A DNA stretch of 64,000 nt. Origin: Trichuris trichiura. Lineage: Eukaryota; Nematoda; Enoplea; Trichinellida; Trichuridae. Below the pieces are notes generated by a model. It was not told where the DNA came from and ran no database searches. It worked only from the letters and a program-made list of their open reading frames with translations. Position 1 is the first letter of the stretch. The number at the start of each line of letters is the position of its first letter. Shown piece by piece: positions 10,936-21,136 of the stretch. The stretch covers positions 4,476,001 to 4,540,000 of the forward strand of contig JBAJFE010000042.1 of NCBI GenBank assembly GCA_037903355.1, given 5' to 3'. The translations under genes and the position numbers were made by a program.

Positions 10936-12439
10936 TCAAAAAATACATTGCACAAAAATTAGAACAGTTCAAAACAGACATTTAATTATGACCGCTGAAT
11001 CATTTTCGACAATGTCCTTTGTGTGGGCTGCAAGTGTGCTCGCAAAGGACTGCATGCGGTCCACGGATCACGCGTTTGACTTGCCTGCACTAACGCACTG
11101 TTACAGTGGGGGTGTCAGATTCTCTCTGGATAGAGCACTAGGGTTTTCTGGTGCAGCGACCAGGTGGAATGACAGGGTGGACAGTCTCCGCTATTTCCAC
11201 TTTTTGCCAAACTGTCTTGGAGAAACTTTTCGCAACTCCGTATTCCATTCGAAGTAGGCTTTGCGCTATTCCTCATAGAGGTAACAGCGCCTTTCTCGTT
11301 CCTTTATAACCTGAACCGCGCATAAGAGTCGCCATGAACCTTAGTGACTATGCAAGGGAACATGCTTGTACAGTAGCCATACAGATTGGAATATCGAAAA
11401 GAAAATGATTTGTAGCTGGAGCCTGTAGAACTCGAATTCTGCAAGTACTGTACGGCTAGTGCGCCTAACGGGAGCGAGGAAAAATTCGCCGAGAAAAGAA
11501 CGGTGTTGTTTTCCCTTCCTACTGGTGAATAACTGCACAAACATCAGTGGCCTGTTGCCCCCAGATAGGGGCAGTCGCGCCCTGTAAGGAACACCGCATT
11601 TCAGGAACTGATGTGTTGAATTATCTTATCTAGCACTGATCCTCTCAGATCTCCGCTCGTAGTTTCCAGCTTCTGTTCCCTAACGTGCGATGTGCCCACC
11701 GCAGGGACAGAGGCGCAGTACTGAAGGTGAGAATAACTGTTCTAAATACATTTCCTTCCAGATACTTCGATCCGTTTGCTTTCCTGAAACAACTATCCTG
11801 AATGGTCTTACAGGCTTCACAGTCTCAACGATAACAGCACAGGGAGATCGCCGTCCTGAATACTAAGTTGGTGCAGCTTCAACGCCTGTTATACTGCACT
11901 TTGATCGCGGGAAATTCATAAAGCTATTCACGATAAATACGCTGAAGTTGACGGCATAAACAGTAAGTTTATTAACAAAATAGAATGCACGAAAAGACCA
12001 TCCGAGGGGCTGCGCAAGAACACTACTTTTCACGCAAAGCGCATCTTAATGAACTTGACTTCCAACAGTGAAAGGCACGATGCAAGCGATCGCCGGCTAA
12101 CCCTTAGGTTTCGTTTTTCTCCTTGTATCCCCGCAGAATATGCTTGGGCACTCAATTTCCATGCATTCCCCCTGTTGCTGGCAACGTTTCCTTAAAATTC
12201 AAGTATTTAATGGACCACTAACAGAAAAAAAACTGCATCGACCACCCATCCACTGCTCTGAAAGAAATGTTCAATACGACTGCTGCATACGCGGATGCTC
12301 AGAAAGTAACTGACCTGGCACATGTACTCTCACTCCGGCAACGGACAAGGAAGCAAGGTTAAAGTTGTACATTAAGAACCTGTATTTTTCTGTCTCAGCG
12401 AAGTACGACTGCTAGGTCGTTAACGAGAAAGATTTCTTT
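10936..12439. other. Intergenic, unrecognised
   Basis: ORFs of 60-90 codons on both strands with no domain signature. No TIRs, tandem repeats or RNA genes could be supported. Confidence 0.4.
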
Positions 12440-12447
12440 GCTCTACA

Positions 12448-12892
12448 GCTGGGGCGGGGAACGTCCGGCCCGCGAAGCATTCTCTTCCACTCGCTGAGGC
12501 AACTGCACATGCACGCGAGATGCAGTGAAATGTGACTATGGGGCCTTATTTTTTGAAAATTTGATAAACTTATTGTATGTGAATCTTAGTAATAACATAA
12601 ATCTTGCGTAACAAGTAGGGAGCATCAGACTGGCTAGGAAGACCACCTTGCTCTCGGCTCACTGTCAACAAACCGACGTCGTTAGTCTTCAGAGGCAAGC
12701 AGTAGGCAGCACTAGTGTGCGCATCGGTAGCGTGGACTATTAGCTGCCTACCGACGGGAAGTATTGTTCTTATCTCTACTTATTGCTTTGTTCGAGGGTG
12801 ACTTAAATGAACATACACCCAAACAGAGCAGGCTATGTTTTTCGGTTGAATATTCTGTACGGCCTGTGGCAGCAAAAAGGTTCCCCACCCCT
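12448..12892. mobile_element. hAT-type MITE with 8-bp target duplication
   Basis: The 8-mer GCTCTACA occurs directly before (12440-12447) and after (12893-12900) the unit, a perfect target-site duplication of hAT length. The ends are imperfect inverted repeats: GGGGCGGGGAACGTCC at the left and AGGTTCCCCACCCCT at the right. The 445 bp interior has no transposase. A diverged second copy lies at about 62015-62490. TIR type and TSD length both point to a non-autonomous hAT. Confidence 0.8.
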
Positions 12893-12900
12893 GCTCTACA

Positions 12901-13514
12901 CCATGCAGACGGTTTCGAACGACTACTGTTTCCTGCATTTTAGAAGATCCACAAAGGACTGAGTATTTCCTGAAGACTTGTAGCGGAGACTGCGCACGTC
13001 CGCGAGCCCAAAGCGGGCGCCAGGCGTTCGCGAGGGCGTATCGCTCAGACAGGAGCGTAAACATTGCGGCGCCGCCGGACGCGTGCGCCGACCGCTGCAG
13101 TTTGGTAAAGTATTTCTGTGTGCGCTTGCCACTGGGTTTCTTACAAGACTGCAATTCCTCCAGCTAAAGCAATGACGGGCAACTGGCAAAAAAATTCACC
13201 TTGGCGTTTGCTGTTTAGTCGCCTAATGAGAATGACTCAACTACCGTTATCTGCGCATAGAGCTGATCTAATACGGCAGCAACTCAGTTCATATTTAAGT
13301 CTTGCAGTCTTGTTCCTGATGATGGTAATGATGGTGAAAGAGCACTTTTTACTGAGAGAAGTTTCAGAGCGTTCAAAAATGCCTGCGTTCAGTGGTCACC
13401 ATCCTGAATGACGGGCTATTAGAAAAAGCGGAAAAGCCTCAATCAAAACGAGGATGACCGATTTGTTTATGCGAATGATCTACCAGTGTTAACGCGCGGG
13501 GGATTGTAGGAGAA
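12901..13514. other. Intergenic, GC-rich patch
   Basis: 12985-13100 is clearly richer in G+C and CpG than its surroundings, with overlapping ORFs on both strands. Nothing was recognised. Confidence 0.35.
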
Positions 13515-13870
13515 CTCTTGCGCTGAAAATGAAGGTTTCGATTCACTGAACTGATTACAAATGCAAGCGAGTATACGATAAAGGAAAGAGTCCCGTTGGA
13601 AAAAACAATGCCTCCTTATATAAGGCATGATAGCCCCATTAGCGGGGTCACTGAGTTCACTTTGGCGCGACTTTGTCATCGGTTCGCATTTGAGGGACCA
13701 CATGCCGCGGTCAGTCTCGCCACAGACACTGGTCATTGCACCCACTAAGGCAGGACCGCAATTGGATTACACTCGTGTGACTATTCAGGCCGGTCTCCAT
13801 GCTGAGCATCCTCGCTTTGTGCTCTGCAGGATTTTCATGTTCCCGGTGGCACTGCCGCAGCAGTTCTGGG
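13515..13870 (+). repeat. LTR-like dispersed repeat, copy 1
   Basis: Aligns over about 350 bp with 36200-36555. Both share GAAGGTTTCGATTCA, GCGAGTATA-GATAAAGGAAAGAGT, AACAATGCCTCCTTA, a GGTCAGTCTCGCC-CAGAC block, and GTGGCACTGCCGCA at the end. A TTATATAAGG TATA-like box lies at 13616-13625. No flanking polyprotein was found, so it may be a solo LTR or a SINE-like unit. Confidence 0.6.
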
Positions 13871-14980
13871 CATTTTTGGCCGACTGCTTCAAACGGAATG
13901 CGACAGAAATAAATGCTGGTAGCTTTTAGCTAACCATGCTTCACCATGGAGGTAGCCATAATTCACTTACTGCAAACCAACCGTTCCTGCTGATAGTTTT
14001 GCTGTGCCTCATGTAAAGGACCTATATGGTCATCCCCCTTTAATAATTTAGCTCGCAGTGGAACGTTGAGACGATAGACCACCGTCAGCTTTACCACAAA
14101 GCAGAGCTTGTTTTGCGACTGCTCAATTATTCAGTGCTTCCAGCATTCCTTTTGTTTTTAGCATCATTTCAGGCAATCGAGATATTCTTCCAACCTCTGG
14201 GATAGACAATTCCCCATTCTTCCTGCGTAATTTGCCTCTCCTTTGCAGCTGATATCATAAACGCACTAAGTTGGGCAATGTAACTTACCGCGACCTTAAC
14301 ATGGACCCAACTTTTGCTAACATGGTGAAGCAGAGAGTTTGTGATCTTGAAATGCGCCTCCGTACTTTTTTTGGACAGCGCTCTACGGTCAGTTCTTGCA
14401 GAACTCCTCATGGAGATCTTCATAGACTAGATTGCTGTTTCGCATCTTCTTAGGAGCTACACTAGACATCTTTGACATAATCTAAAGAGATAGCGAACTG
14501 CCGTTCCTGAACCATCTTAACACTCTCTTTCGCACAACGACCTGCGTCACCGGTGAAGCTGAGCACAATGGTAGAATCCCTTCTTAGACGCTCCTCTGAT
14601 AAAAAAAAAATTAGCCGTAGATAGTGAGCTGTCCACAACAGATTGACCAACACGAACTGATTCGTCAACTTCCAGTCGTATCACCCGGAAAATGTCGAAA
14701 TCGAACTCGTGAAAGAAATGGACAGACCGCATCGTCAAAGTGGCCAGCAATTTCTACAAACTGAACTAAGGCATACAGAAAGGGTCTTTTCTTGCAACGA
14801 ATTTCCTACAAAACTAGTTGACACCTGCGTCATGGCAACAGTGCAACACGGCGGGCCCTACAGGACACGAGCACCCGGGTAACCTATTGCCGAGGCATAA
14901 GCGAAAAAATCCCAGCAATAGTCTGAGACCTTAGCTTCACGGTTTGCTATAGTGGGTCAACAAACACTGGGTGCGTTATA
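13871..14980. other. Intergenic, possible decayed retroelement coding DNA
   Basis: Lies directly upstream of the GIY-YIG relic and may hold unrecognisable PLE reverse-transcriptase sequence. Only short frames are open. Confidence 0.3.
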
Positions 14981-15350
14981 AAATTTGACTAGGTCAAAGT
15001 TGCCCTTGACCAGGAGCTTGCTGCAGTCTACGAGATCAGCTCCACACGCGAAACAATCTACATAGGAAAAACGGGAATTCCCTTTCCCACCAGTTTGAAG
15101 AACATCTTAGCTGCCTGACAAGATGCTGGAAAGCAAAAGCAAGGCATAAAGCCACAGAGATTAAGGCCAGAGACTGCCCACAGACTTTGGATTCACTGAG
15201 GGCGATGCGACAGGCATTGAACAGTTGCAATATACTGTAACCTGTGGTGAAGGCAACAATGTCCTAGTAGCTTCAACGTTCAAATGCCAGCTAGACTATG
15301 AAAGGAGGAAGATCATAGGGGCGGTTTATAACAGGCACAATATGATGATT
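14981..15350 (+). pseudogene. Penelope-like element GIY-YIG endonuclease relic
   Basis: The plus strand at about 15010-15115 encodes A-V-Y-E-I-S-S-T-R-E-T-I-Y-I-G-K-T-G, the paired GIY and YIG motifs that fuse to the reverse transcriptase in Penelope-like retroelements, and then a stop in place of the conserved helix. Further down (15270-15330) a D-Y-E-R-R-K-I-I-G-A-V-Y segment resembles the W/E-R-x-x-x-E-A helix near the C-terminus of PLE endonucleases. The frame is broken, so it is dead. The dispersed tail at 15355-15470 follows directly, so this relic probably identifies the parent of that tail. Confidence 0.65.
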
Positions 15351-15354
15351 GCGG

Positions 15355-15470
15355 TTTGGCAGACCATGAAAACTCGCGTATAACAACGGTTTACTGCGGA
15401 GTGAAAGCGATCAATTAAACGCACAACTGATGACGATAGCCTGAACAGTGTGGGCTCAGACTCGACACGT
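15355..15470 (+). repeat. PLE 3' tail, copy 1
   Basis: Matches the reverse complement of 31035-31165 through GCGGTTTGGCAGACCATGAA, CGCGTATAACAACGGTTTA, GCACAACTGATGACGATAGCC and CTCAGACTCGACACG. It contains its own CTGATGACG...CTCGACACG variant of the hammerhead-like core. Confidence 0.7.
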
Positions 15471-15489
15471 ATATATATACCCACACTGT

Positions 15490-15523
<34 letters not shown>

Positions 15524-15540
15524 CGTGTCGAGATACGGAG
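15471..15540. repeat. (TA)n microsatellite
   Basis: Alternating TA runs at about 15492-15522 with short interruptions, bordered by ACGTGTCGAG repeats. Similar (TA)n tracts lie at 15796-15826 and 15993-16020. Confidence 0.9.
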
Positions 15541-15765
15541 GTTCTACTATATATATACTGTCAGCTCCACTACCTTACTGACGACGGAACTAGAGCGTTC
15601 CGAAAGCTCTGAACATTAAAAAAGTTGAGTGTATTGATATCTGTACTTTTTCTTAATAACGGCTCATCCATCCGTTAGTAGAGCAGTTGTTTCGTCTAAT
15701 TTACAGATACAAGCACAACAGATAAACGGGAAAAGCCGTAGAAGACCATAAACCATGAAATCTCA
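15541..15765 (+). repeat. Family B repeat with hammerhead-like motif
   Basis: The motif at 15578-15610 has helix GGAAC/GTTCC. It is followed by TCTTAATAACGGCTCATCCA, TCCGTTAGTAGAGCAG, TCTAATTTACAGATACAAGC and a terminal CGTAGAAGACCATA. The same order is found reversed at 40030-40225. Confidence 0.75.
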
Positions 15766-15790
15766 TCCCGTTACGAAGCACCCAGTGTTC

Positions 15791-15795
<5 letters not shown>

Positions 15796-15825
<30 letters not shown>
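15796..15825. repeat. (TA)n microsatellite
   Basis: About 15 TA dinucleotides directly at the left edge of the pogo-like MITE. Pogo elements insert at TA, which may explain the association. Confidence 0.9.
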
Positions 15826-15828
<3 letters not shown>

Positions 15829-15993
15829 TAGAACCTCCGAAGTTGACCACCTCCTAAGTTGACCGAATTTTGACCACTTGGTTGGTCCGCACGTTAATAA
15901 CATAATATACCCACAGCCTCTTATGTTGACCACCTCCTATGTTGACCAGTTTTTCCCGGTCCCTTGGGTGGTCAACTTATGGAGGTTCTACTG
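15826..15993. mobile_element. pogo/Tigger-like MITE, short form
   Basis: 168 bp with terminal inverted repeats: AGTAGAACCTCCGAAGTTGA at the left and its near complement, CAACTTATGGAGGTTCTACT, at the right. It is flanked by TA on both sides. The interior repeats TTGACCACCTCC. It shares its ends with the 350 bp MITE at 33917-34266. No coding capacity. Confidence 0.85.
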
Positions 15994-16019
<26 letters not shown>

Positions 16020-16024
<5 letters not shown>

Positions 16025-16430
16025 CCTTCCACGACCTCTGCCCTGCGTGTTCCCGCGGATGGAAGGTTCTTCAGCCATCGCCTAATCCGCTTACTGGGAA
16101 GAAGACCACGGGACCGGCGCTAATCCTAATCCTGGCCGCCTTAGTGCTAGTCCGTCAATGTAAGGTTCTCACGCTGATTAAGAGGTCGTGCCTTCTCGTC
16201 GCTGTCGAGTCCGAGAGAGAACCCATGTCGCTCTTTGGGCGGCGCTTCCACGGAGGGAATTTGCCCCGGGCTCACTGGGACGCTGGGGCAGCCATCTCTG
16301 GCACCATGACCAACAAGAATGCTGAGTCCGCGGTTACTGAGGCACGGCCACCACTAAGAGGCGATGGCATGCTTCCATATAAATCCGTCCTAGAACTACA
16401 AGGAAACGGTGAAAAGTAGCGCCCACGGAT
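16020..16430 (+). repeat. PLE-associated repeat body, copy 1
   Basis: 16029-16300 matches the reverse complement of about 30760-31030: CCACGACCTCTGCC, TTCTTCAGCCATCGCC, TAATCCGCTTACTGGGAAGA and GGCTCACTGGGACGCT are shared. In the other copy this body directly abuts the PLE tail. Here the family B unit, two TA tracts and a MITE (15471-16020) separate them, so they inserted later. A 151-codon ORF across the region is a by-product of the repeat. Confidence 0.65.
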
Positions 16431-16920
16431 TAACATCGAGCCATTGTACGCAAGAGCACATCGGCCGTCCCCATCACGATCCATACGCGCCCTGCCTTTT
16501 TGTACCAGCCGACCATTCAGTAAGCTGAAGGAAAGCCAACAGTTCTGAAAGCTCTGTACCTTTACTTAATATTACTAATAACAAAATGTACTTTTTCACC
16601 ATCAGTATTGTCAACAGGAACACAACTACAAGAGGAACTCCTTAAACTTGAAGTTAACTTCTTGTTACCAAGAAAGGCAATTTTCAATACTAACATAGTT
16701 CAACGCAGAGCTCGAACATGACGATCCACTCCTGCCAATTTCCTTATCCATTAATCAAGTCTGGCGATGCCGCGATCTTTGTGAGGTTTGGCAAAGTTTG
16801 CGTTCATACCACAGCCTTCGAGGTCAGACATTTTCTGCTGCAACGCTTGCCCTGTTTGCTTTTTAATCGAAAAACCTCTCAATATCAAAATACATCTCCA
16901 ATCACTTTCTCCAACAACTG
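16431..16920. other. Intergenic with degenerate hammerhead-like repeat
   Basis: 16524-16556 reads CTGAAGGAAAGCC...GTTCTGAAAGCTCTG, a degenerate motif copy, followed by a TTAATATTACTAATAAC stretch as in family B. The AATCGAAAAA side contains a reverse-strand ATTAAA at 16862-16867, a possible poly(A) signal for the ORF that follows. Confidence 0.4.
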
Positions 16921-17256
16921 TCACAACTGAAGATGATTAGGTACAAATAATTTCGCTGCCTGCCTTCTCAAATCGATCAGATATTGCGTTAACATAAGCG
17001 ACTGGTAACTACCGAATCCGTCCGGCGTACCTGCATACACCTGCTCGAAGCAATCCAACAAGAGCAGTGATAGCACTGAAGTACCCAAAGTTTGAAATTC
17101 GGGAACTTGATATTCATACAGAATGCATGAAAGCTGAGTTAGTATTGCAGCAGGTAATAGCCTATGAAAAGCTAGTTTCCGTTCCTGCTTCCGACCATTC
17201 TGAAGAAGCAGCCAAACACGTCTGCCGGCGGAGAAGGTAGCTGTGGCAGTGCGCAT
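16921..17256 (-). CDS. Hypothetical protein (orphan ORF)
   Basis: An ATG-initiated minus-strand ORF of 111 codons. The N-terminus is basic with alternating small residues (MRTATATFSAGRR), as in a mitochondrial presequence, and a Leu-rich segment (TLGTSVLSLLLLD) lies in the middle. I do not recognise a family. A reverse-strand ATTAAA lies about 55 nt beyond the stop. A possible GTACGC donor after residue 75 means the true C-terminus could differ. It is transcribed away from the ZC3H18-like gene, with about 980 bp between the starts. It could be a chance ORF. Confidence 0.35.
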   Translation of the reverse strand: MRTATATFSAGRRVWLLLQNGRKQERKLAFHRLLPAAILTQLSCILYEYQVPEFQTLGTSVLSLLLLDCFEQVYAGTPDGFGSYQSLMLTQYLIDLRRQAAKLFVPNHLQL

Positions 17257-18235
17257 GGTTTTTTTTTCATGGAATCAAGCAAAGTGAGATCACATCTCTT
17301 TTACTGCTGAAAACACGTAGCTTCACGTGGCTTCTCGCTGCGCAGCGCATCCACGTAACGTTTAGTTAAAAGTTTGACCTCCTGGTCTGTATCAGGGAAA
17401 AATTATTTATCCTGCGTCTTTGCCATAGCCATATCTCATCGTTAAATCAAACAGCCTACAACTGGTCCATCATCGAACGTTTCGGCTTCAAGCAGCCGGA
17501 CGGTGAAATGGTGGCAACGAAACATCTTGCTTTTGATTACTTGAAAACGCCATTGTGTTGCCATGGAGTGGAGAGAAATACCGTTGCAGTACCCTTAATT
17601 GGGATGTTGTAGCTTATATAGCTTTGTCACAAAAATATTTGCAAGCGAAAAATGTATAATGCTGCCTTCGTAGCCGAAGGGAAAGACTTTTCGCAAAACG
17701 GCGTAAATATCTCACACTAAGGTTTAGGCTTAAGAAAGCTGGTTAAACATGTAATTTTTAAAAAGCAATGATTTAACACCGTCGAGTCTATAGAACTCTT
17801 GGATATCTCGACTGTGTGGCGTGAATAGAATATCGAATGCTCTTCGCTTAATTTAAACCTGCAAATCATTAGTAAAAATGCACAGTAAATTCCTATAAAA
17901 TAATCTGATTTTGTTTGTACAAATTTTGGTGTTAAATCCTTGTTCATTCTTCGCTTGTAATTGCGAAGTGCATTTTTTTCCTACAAATTACGATTCTGAA
18001 GTTAAATAGTATCAAAGCGACTATCGAAAGTGACTTTGGCGACTTTGTTTTCTTTGGTATCTCCCTGCTTCCCTGCGTTGCACTTGGTTGATTGTGACTT
18101 CGTCTTAACGTATGTTCACAGTTTGTAATGTTGGTGCAGATTAAATGTTTCAGACTGCGTAGTAATAATTTCATCTAGCTAGCGCTTGCTACTAGCGTTT
18201 GTTTATGATCGGATTAAAAAATTGTGGTTTGCTCG
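17257..18235. other. Intergenic / presumptive divergent promoter region
   Basis: Separates the orphan minus-strand ORF from the start of the ZC3H18-like gene. AT-rich in its right half; no repeat family from elsewhere in the window was recognised here. Confidence 0.4.
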
Positions 18236-21005
18236 ATGCACTCATTTGAAGATATTTCACAAACTGACAGAGCAACTGCATCGGTGGAGGTGATTACTTC
18301 GATGCAGTGCGATATGAATGACGAGGCAGTTGAGCTGGATTACGGTTGCAATGAAATTGGTTTCAGTGAATCAGATTGTCCCAGAGTAAGCAGTCGTTAT
18401 TTTGCTTTTTTGTCTCAGCTCTTTCGTGTATTAATAACCAAGTAACTTTGTGGCTTTACCGTTTGGTCTTTTAGAAAGCTGAACCTGATTCGGCGAAGCA
18501 GGAAAGCTCACAAACCGCAGACAACAACAATCTCAATGGTGTTGATCTTGAGGAAGGAGAGGTCGTCGAAGTAGAAGATGGGGAAATTCTGGAAGACTCT
18601 GAAGTTCGTTCGGAGCAGGATTCAATGTGTCGTCTACTACCGGAGCGAAACTTGGAGGGCAGAAGAGATGTATTTGGCACTGGTAAGATGCGCTTATTTT
18701 GCATAGGTTTCCTTGGCTTTAGCATAAAGTTTTTTAAAGTTTTACTGTGCTAGCAATTTTCAGGATAGATTTTGAGATGAACTGTATGAAAACCTAACTT
18801 TATCTTTTACAGGTAAGCAAAACTTTCACGACCACTTTGGATGGAAGAAGGATGAGTGCAGAAGGAACTCTTCTAGTCCATATCAAAGTCGTTTCGCTGG
18901 AAGAGTTTCTCGACCGCAGGAAGCCAGTGGAACGATCGCGGACGAAGCTTGGAAGCGAGGCTTAGAGACGGTACTGTTTCAGTATAGGTAACTGTAAACG
19001 GTTTAGTCATCACTGTCTCTTAATTTGCAGGCTCGCACACTTATGAAAAAAGCGAGTGAGAAAAGAGAAACTAATCCAAAGTTTGAGGATAAGAAAATTA
19101 GACTTCTTTCAGAAGAGCACGAAACACAATCAAAGGAAAGCACAAGGTTTTACAATATACGAGTTTTTTCCCTAGTTAGTGGTAGTAATTTAGACGCTCA
19201 AGTCAAGATGATGACCAAGAAGTATATAGGAGCGGCAATTACAATGAAAATTGGTGTGAACGAACAAGAAAGAATCGCAGCGCGTCGAGGAGTCCTTTAT
19301 ACGTAAGTTTTTCATCCCAGAGATTTCACTGGTTCAATTTCCGTAATAACTACAAATTTTTCATCTTGCACTTAGTGTGCATATCATTGTTACTATCTTA
19401 AAAATGTTTCATAACTAGAATTCGACAGAAAATAGAGGGTGTGTTTTGCGTGCGTTGAATTTATTGATAGTTATCGTCCCGTGGACTTAAAAGGCGTGAG
19501 CATTTTATTTATATGAACTCAGAACTGTTGCTATAGCTTGTCGCAGATTTAATCAAAGGCAAAACCTTCATTTTCTGATAAACTGTTAACAATTCGAACA
19601 GTTTTTTGTGTGCTTTGTAATATGCATTCAGTGAATAGTTGAGGTTTATCCGTGGCTAGAATGCTGAATTAGCGTAATACTTGAGATGCAGTAAAAGGAA
19701 TGGCTTCTGTCCGACCTAGGAAGTGGATAAAAATTTATTCAATCTGGCAAATTGTCTATTGCGCTTCATTACATATGAAACTATTGAGACTTAAATGCTT
19801 TTTCAACTGAATGCACAAGTGGATATGTGCAAGGCGTAATCGAGTTTTTCTGGTTCAACAATGTGACATTTGGCTTTCAGATGTATCGCGACGAGCCCCA
19901 CGGTCTGCTGACTACCTCTGAGCATCATAGGGTAGATATGTCGCCTAAAGGTCGCGGTTACACGTACGGTGGCGAAAAACATGACTGGGAGCGACGATAT
20001 GATCGTGGGAAAGGGGAACGTTATCAGTCGTCATCGTACAACAGAGAACGGTCAAGGCCATTGCCGTATGTTCGGACGCTTCAAGATGAAATGGATTGGC
20101 GCGATCCATGGCAGCGACCTATTTCCCCTGGAAGGAATAAGCGTTCCCTATGCGCTAGCAGTGAGCAGCGATGTATTTAATCTACCTTTAAATTCCTTCT
20201 TCCTTCGTCAGGTCTACCTTTTCTGTAGATTCTGCTGATGTGAGGCAGTGTTATGGACGCTCCCGGTCTTCCACGTCTTCAGGATCTTCTGAAACCACTG
20301 ATTCCAAAATTTTTCACCGCAAACGGAAATTGCATAAACGCAGGCGTCGCAGCGTGACGAAAGGGAGACGGAGTTCCAGGTTGGCAGAGGAAAAATATTT
20401 CGCAAATGAATGCTGTACATCTGTATTTTAGCGCTGACAGCTTTAGCAGTATTTCGAGTGATCATAAAGCCAAAGGACTGTCTAGGTAGGGTCTGAGTTT
20501 TTAATTTACTGACGACTTAGATGCGAGCATGTATACTTCGTGTAAGTTTTCACGAACATATTAAGTTTCAGAAATACTTCTTTCGGTCGGTCCCATTCGA
20601 AATCATCCACTGCTGACAAAGAACCTGAAGAAAGTCCTCGTGACTTGGTTCGTACGATTTTTGCAGAAAAGGTTTGTAGTCAAGAATGTTTTTTTAAAAC
20701 ATTCTTTGAACATTCCTTTGTAGAAGCAAATGAAATTGTCCAGCAGTATGCACCAAAGCTCGGACGAATCCCCAAGCGAGTCGCTAGAAGAGTCGCGTAA
20801 GTCAGTTTCCAGTGAATGTTCAGACAGTTGTCATTCAACTGGTTTGGGAGAATTTACTACAGAAGACGAGATAACTGCAGATCTTGACGAGGAGGATAAT
20901 CAAGACCTTAAGGATGTCCGTCGAGAGGACCTTGTCAGGAAGATTAGAATGATAGAGGCTGAGATTGAGAAAAGACGATCACGACTTAGCACACGGAACG
21001 ACTAA
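18236..21005 (+). CDS. ZC3H18-like nuclear RNA-processing protein (10 exons)
   Basis: Animal ZC3H18 links the nuclear cap-binding complex to RNA export and decay factors. Exons: 18236-18385, 18475-18682, 18813-18970, 19031-19146, 19194-19302, 19881-20160, 20229-20379, 20432-20485, 20572-20671, 20724-21005. They total 1608 nt (535 aa) in one frame. Domains in order: acidic N-terminus with EEGEVVEVEDGEILED; a charged helix EAWKRGLETARTLMKKA (about 160-180); an RS/KR-rich middle with DPWQRPISP; a Ser-rich stretch; and a C-terminal coiled coil RREDLVRKIRMIEAEIEKRR. The DPWQR and terminal RREDL blocks match my memory of vertebrate ZC3H18. The defining CCCH zinc finger is not visible in any exon. 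The ATG at 18236 is used because upstream in-frame codons are not ATG. The 20160/20229 junction is the least certain. Confidence 0.72.
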
Positions 21006-21136
21006 GTCTTTTTGTTCCGTGATCTTATACACGAATAAATATACATTATTGTGCTTATGTCTTTTGCTATGAAGGACGTGTGTTTTTTCTTATTCAATTG
21101 TCCATGTGTTCGCTAATCTGCCTGAATACAGCCCAA
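21006..21136 (+). promoter_or_regulatory. Intercistronic region with poly(A) signal and trans-splice-like acceptor
   Basis: Only 131 nt separate the ZC3H18-like stop from the POP4 start. AATAAA lies at 21034-21039, a U-rich stretch TGTTTTTTCTTATTC at 21080-21094, and an AG acceptor (GAATACAG) at 21130-21131, five bases before the POP4 ATG. This is the layout of nematode operons resolved by polyadenylation plus spliced-leader addition. Confidence 0.55.

Noticed and set aside
15964..16419. 151-codon plus-strand ORF as a gene
   Set aside because: It starts inside a MITE and TA tract and runs through a repeat body; the sister copy does not keep the frame.
18224..18235. Starting the ZC3H18-like protein at 18224
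   Set aside because: That codon is GTG; the first ATG in frame is 18236.
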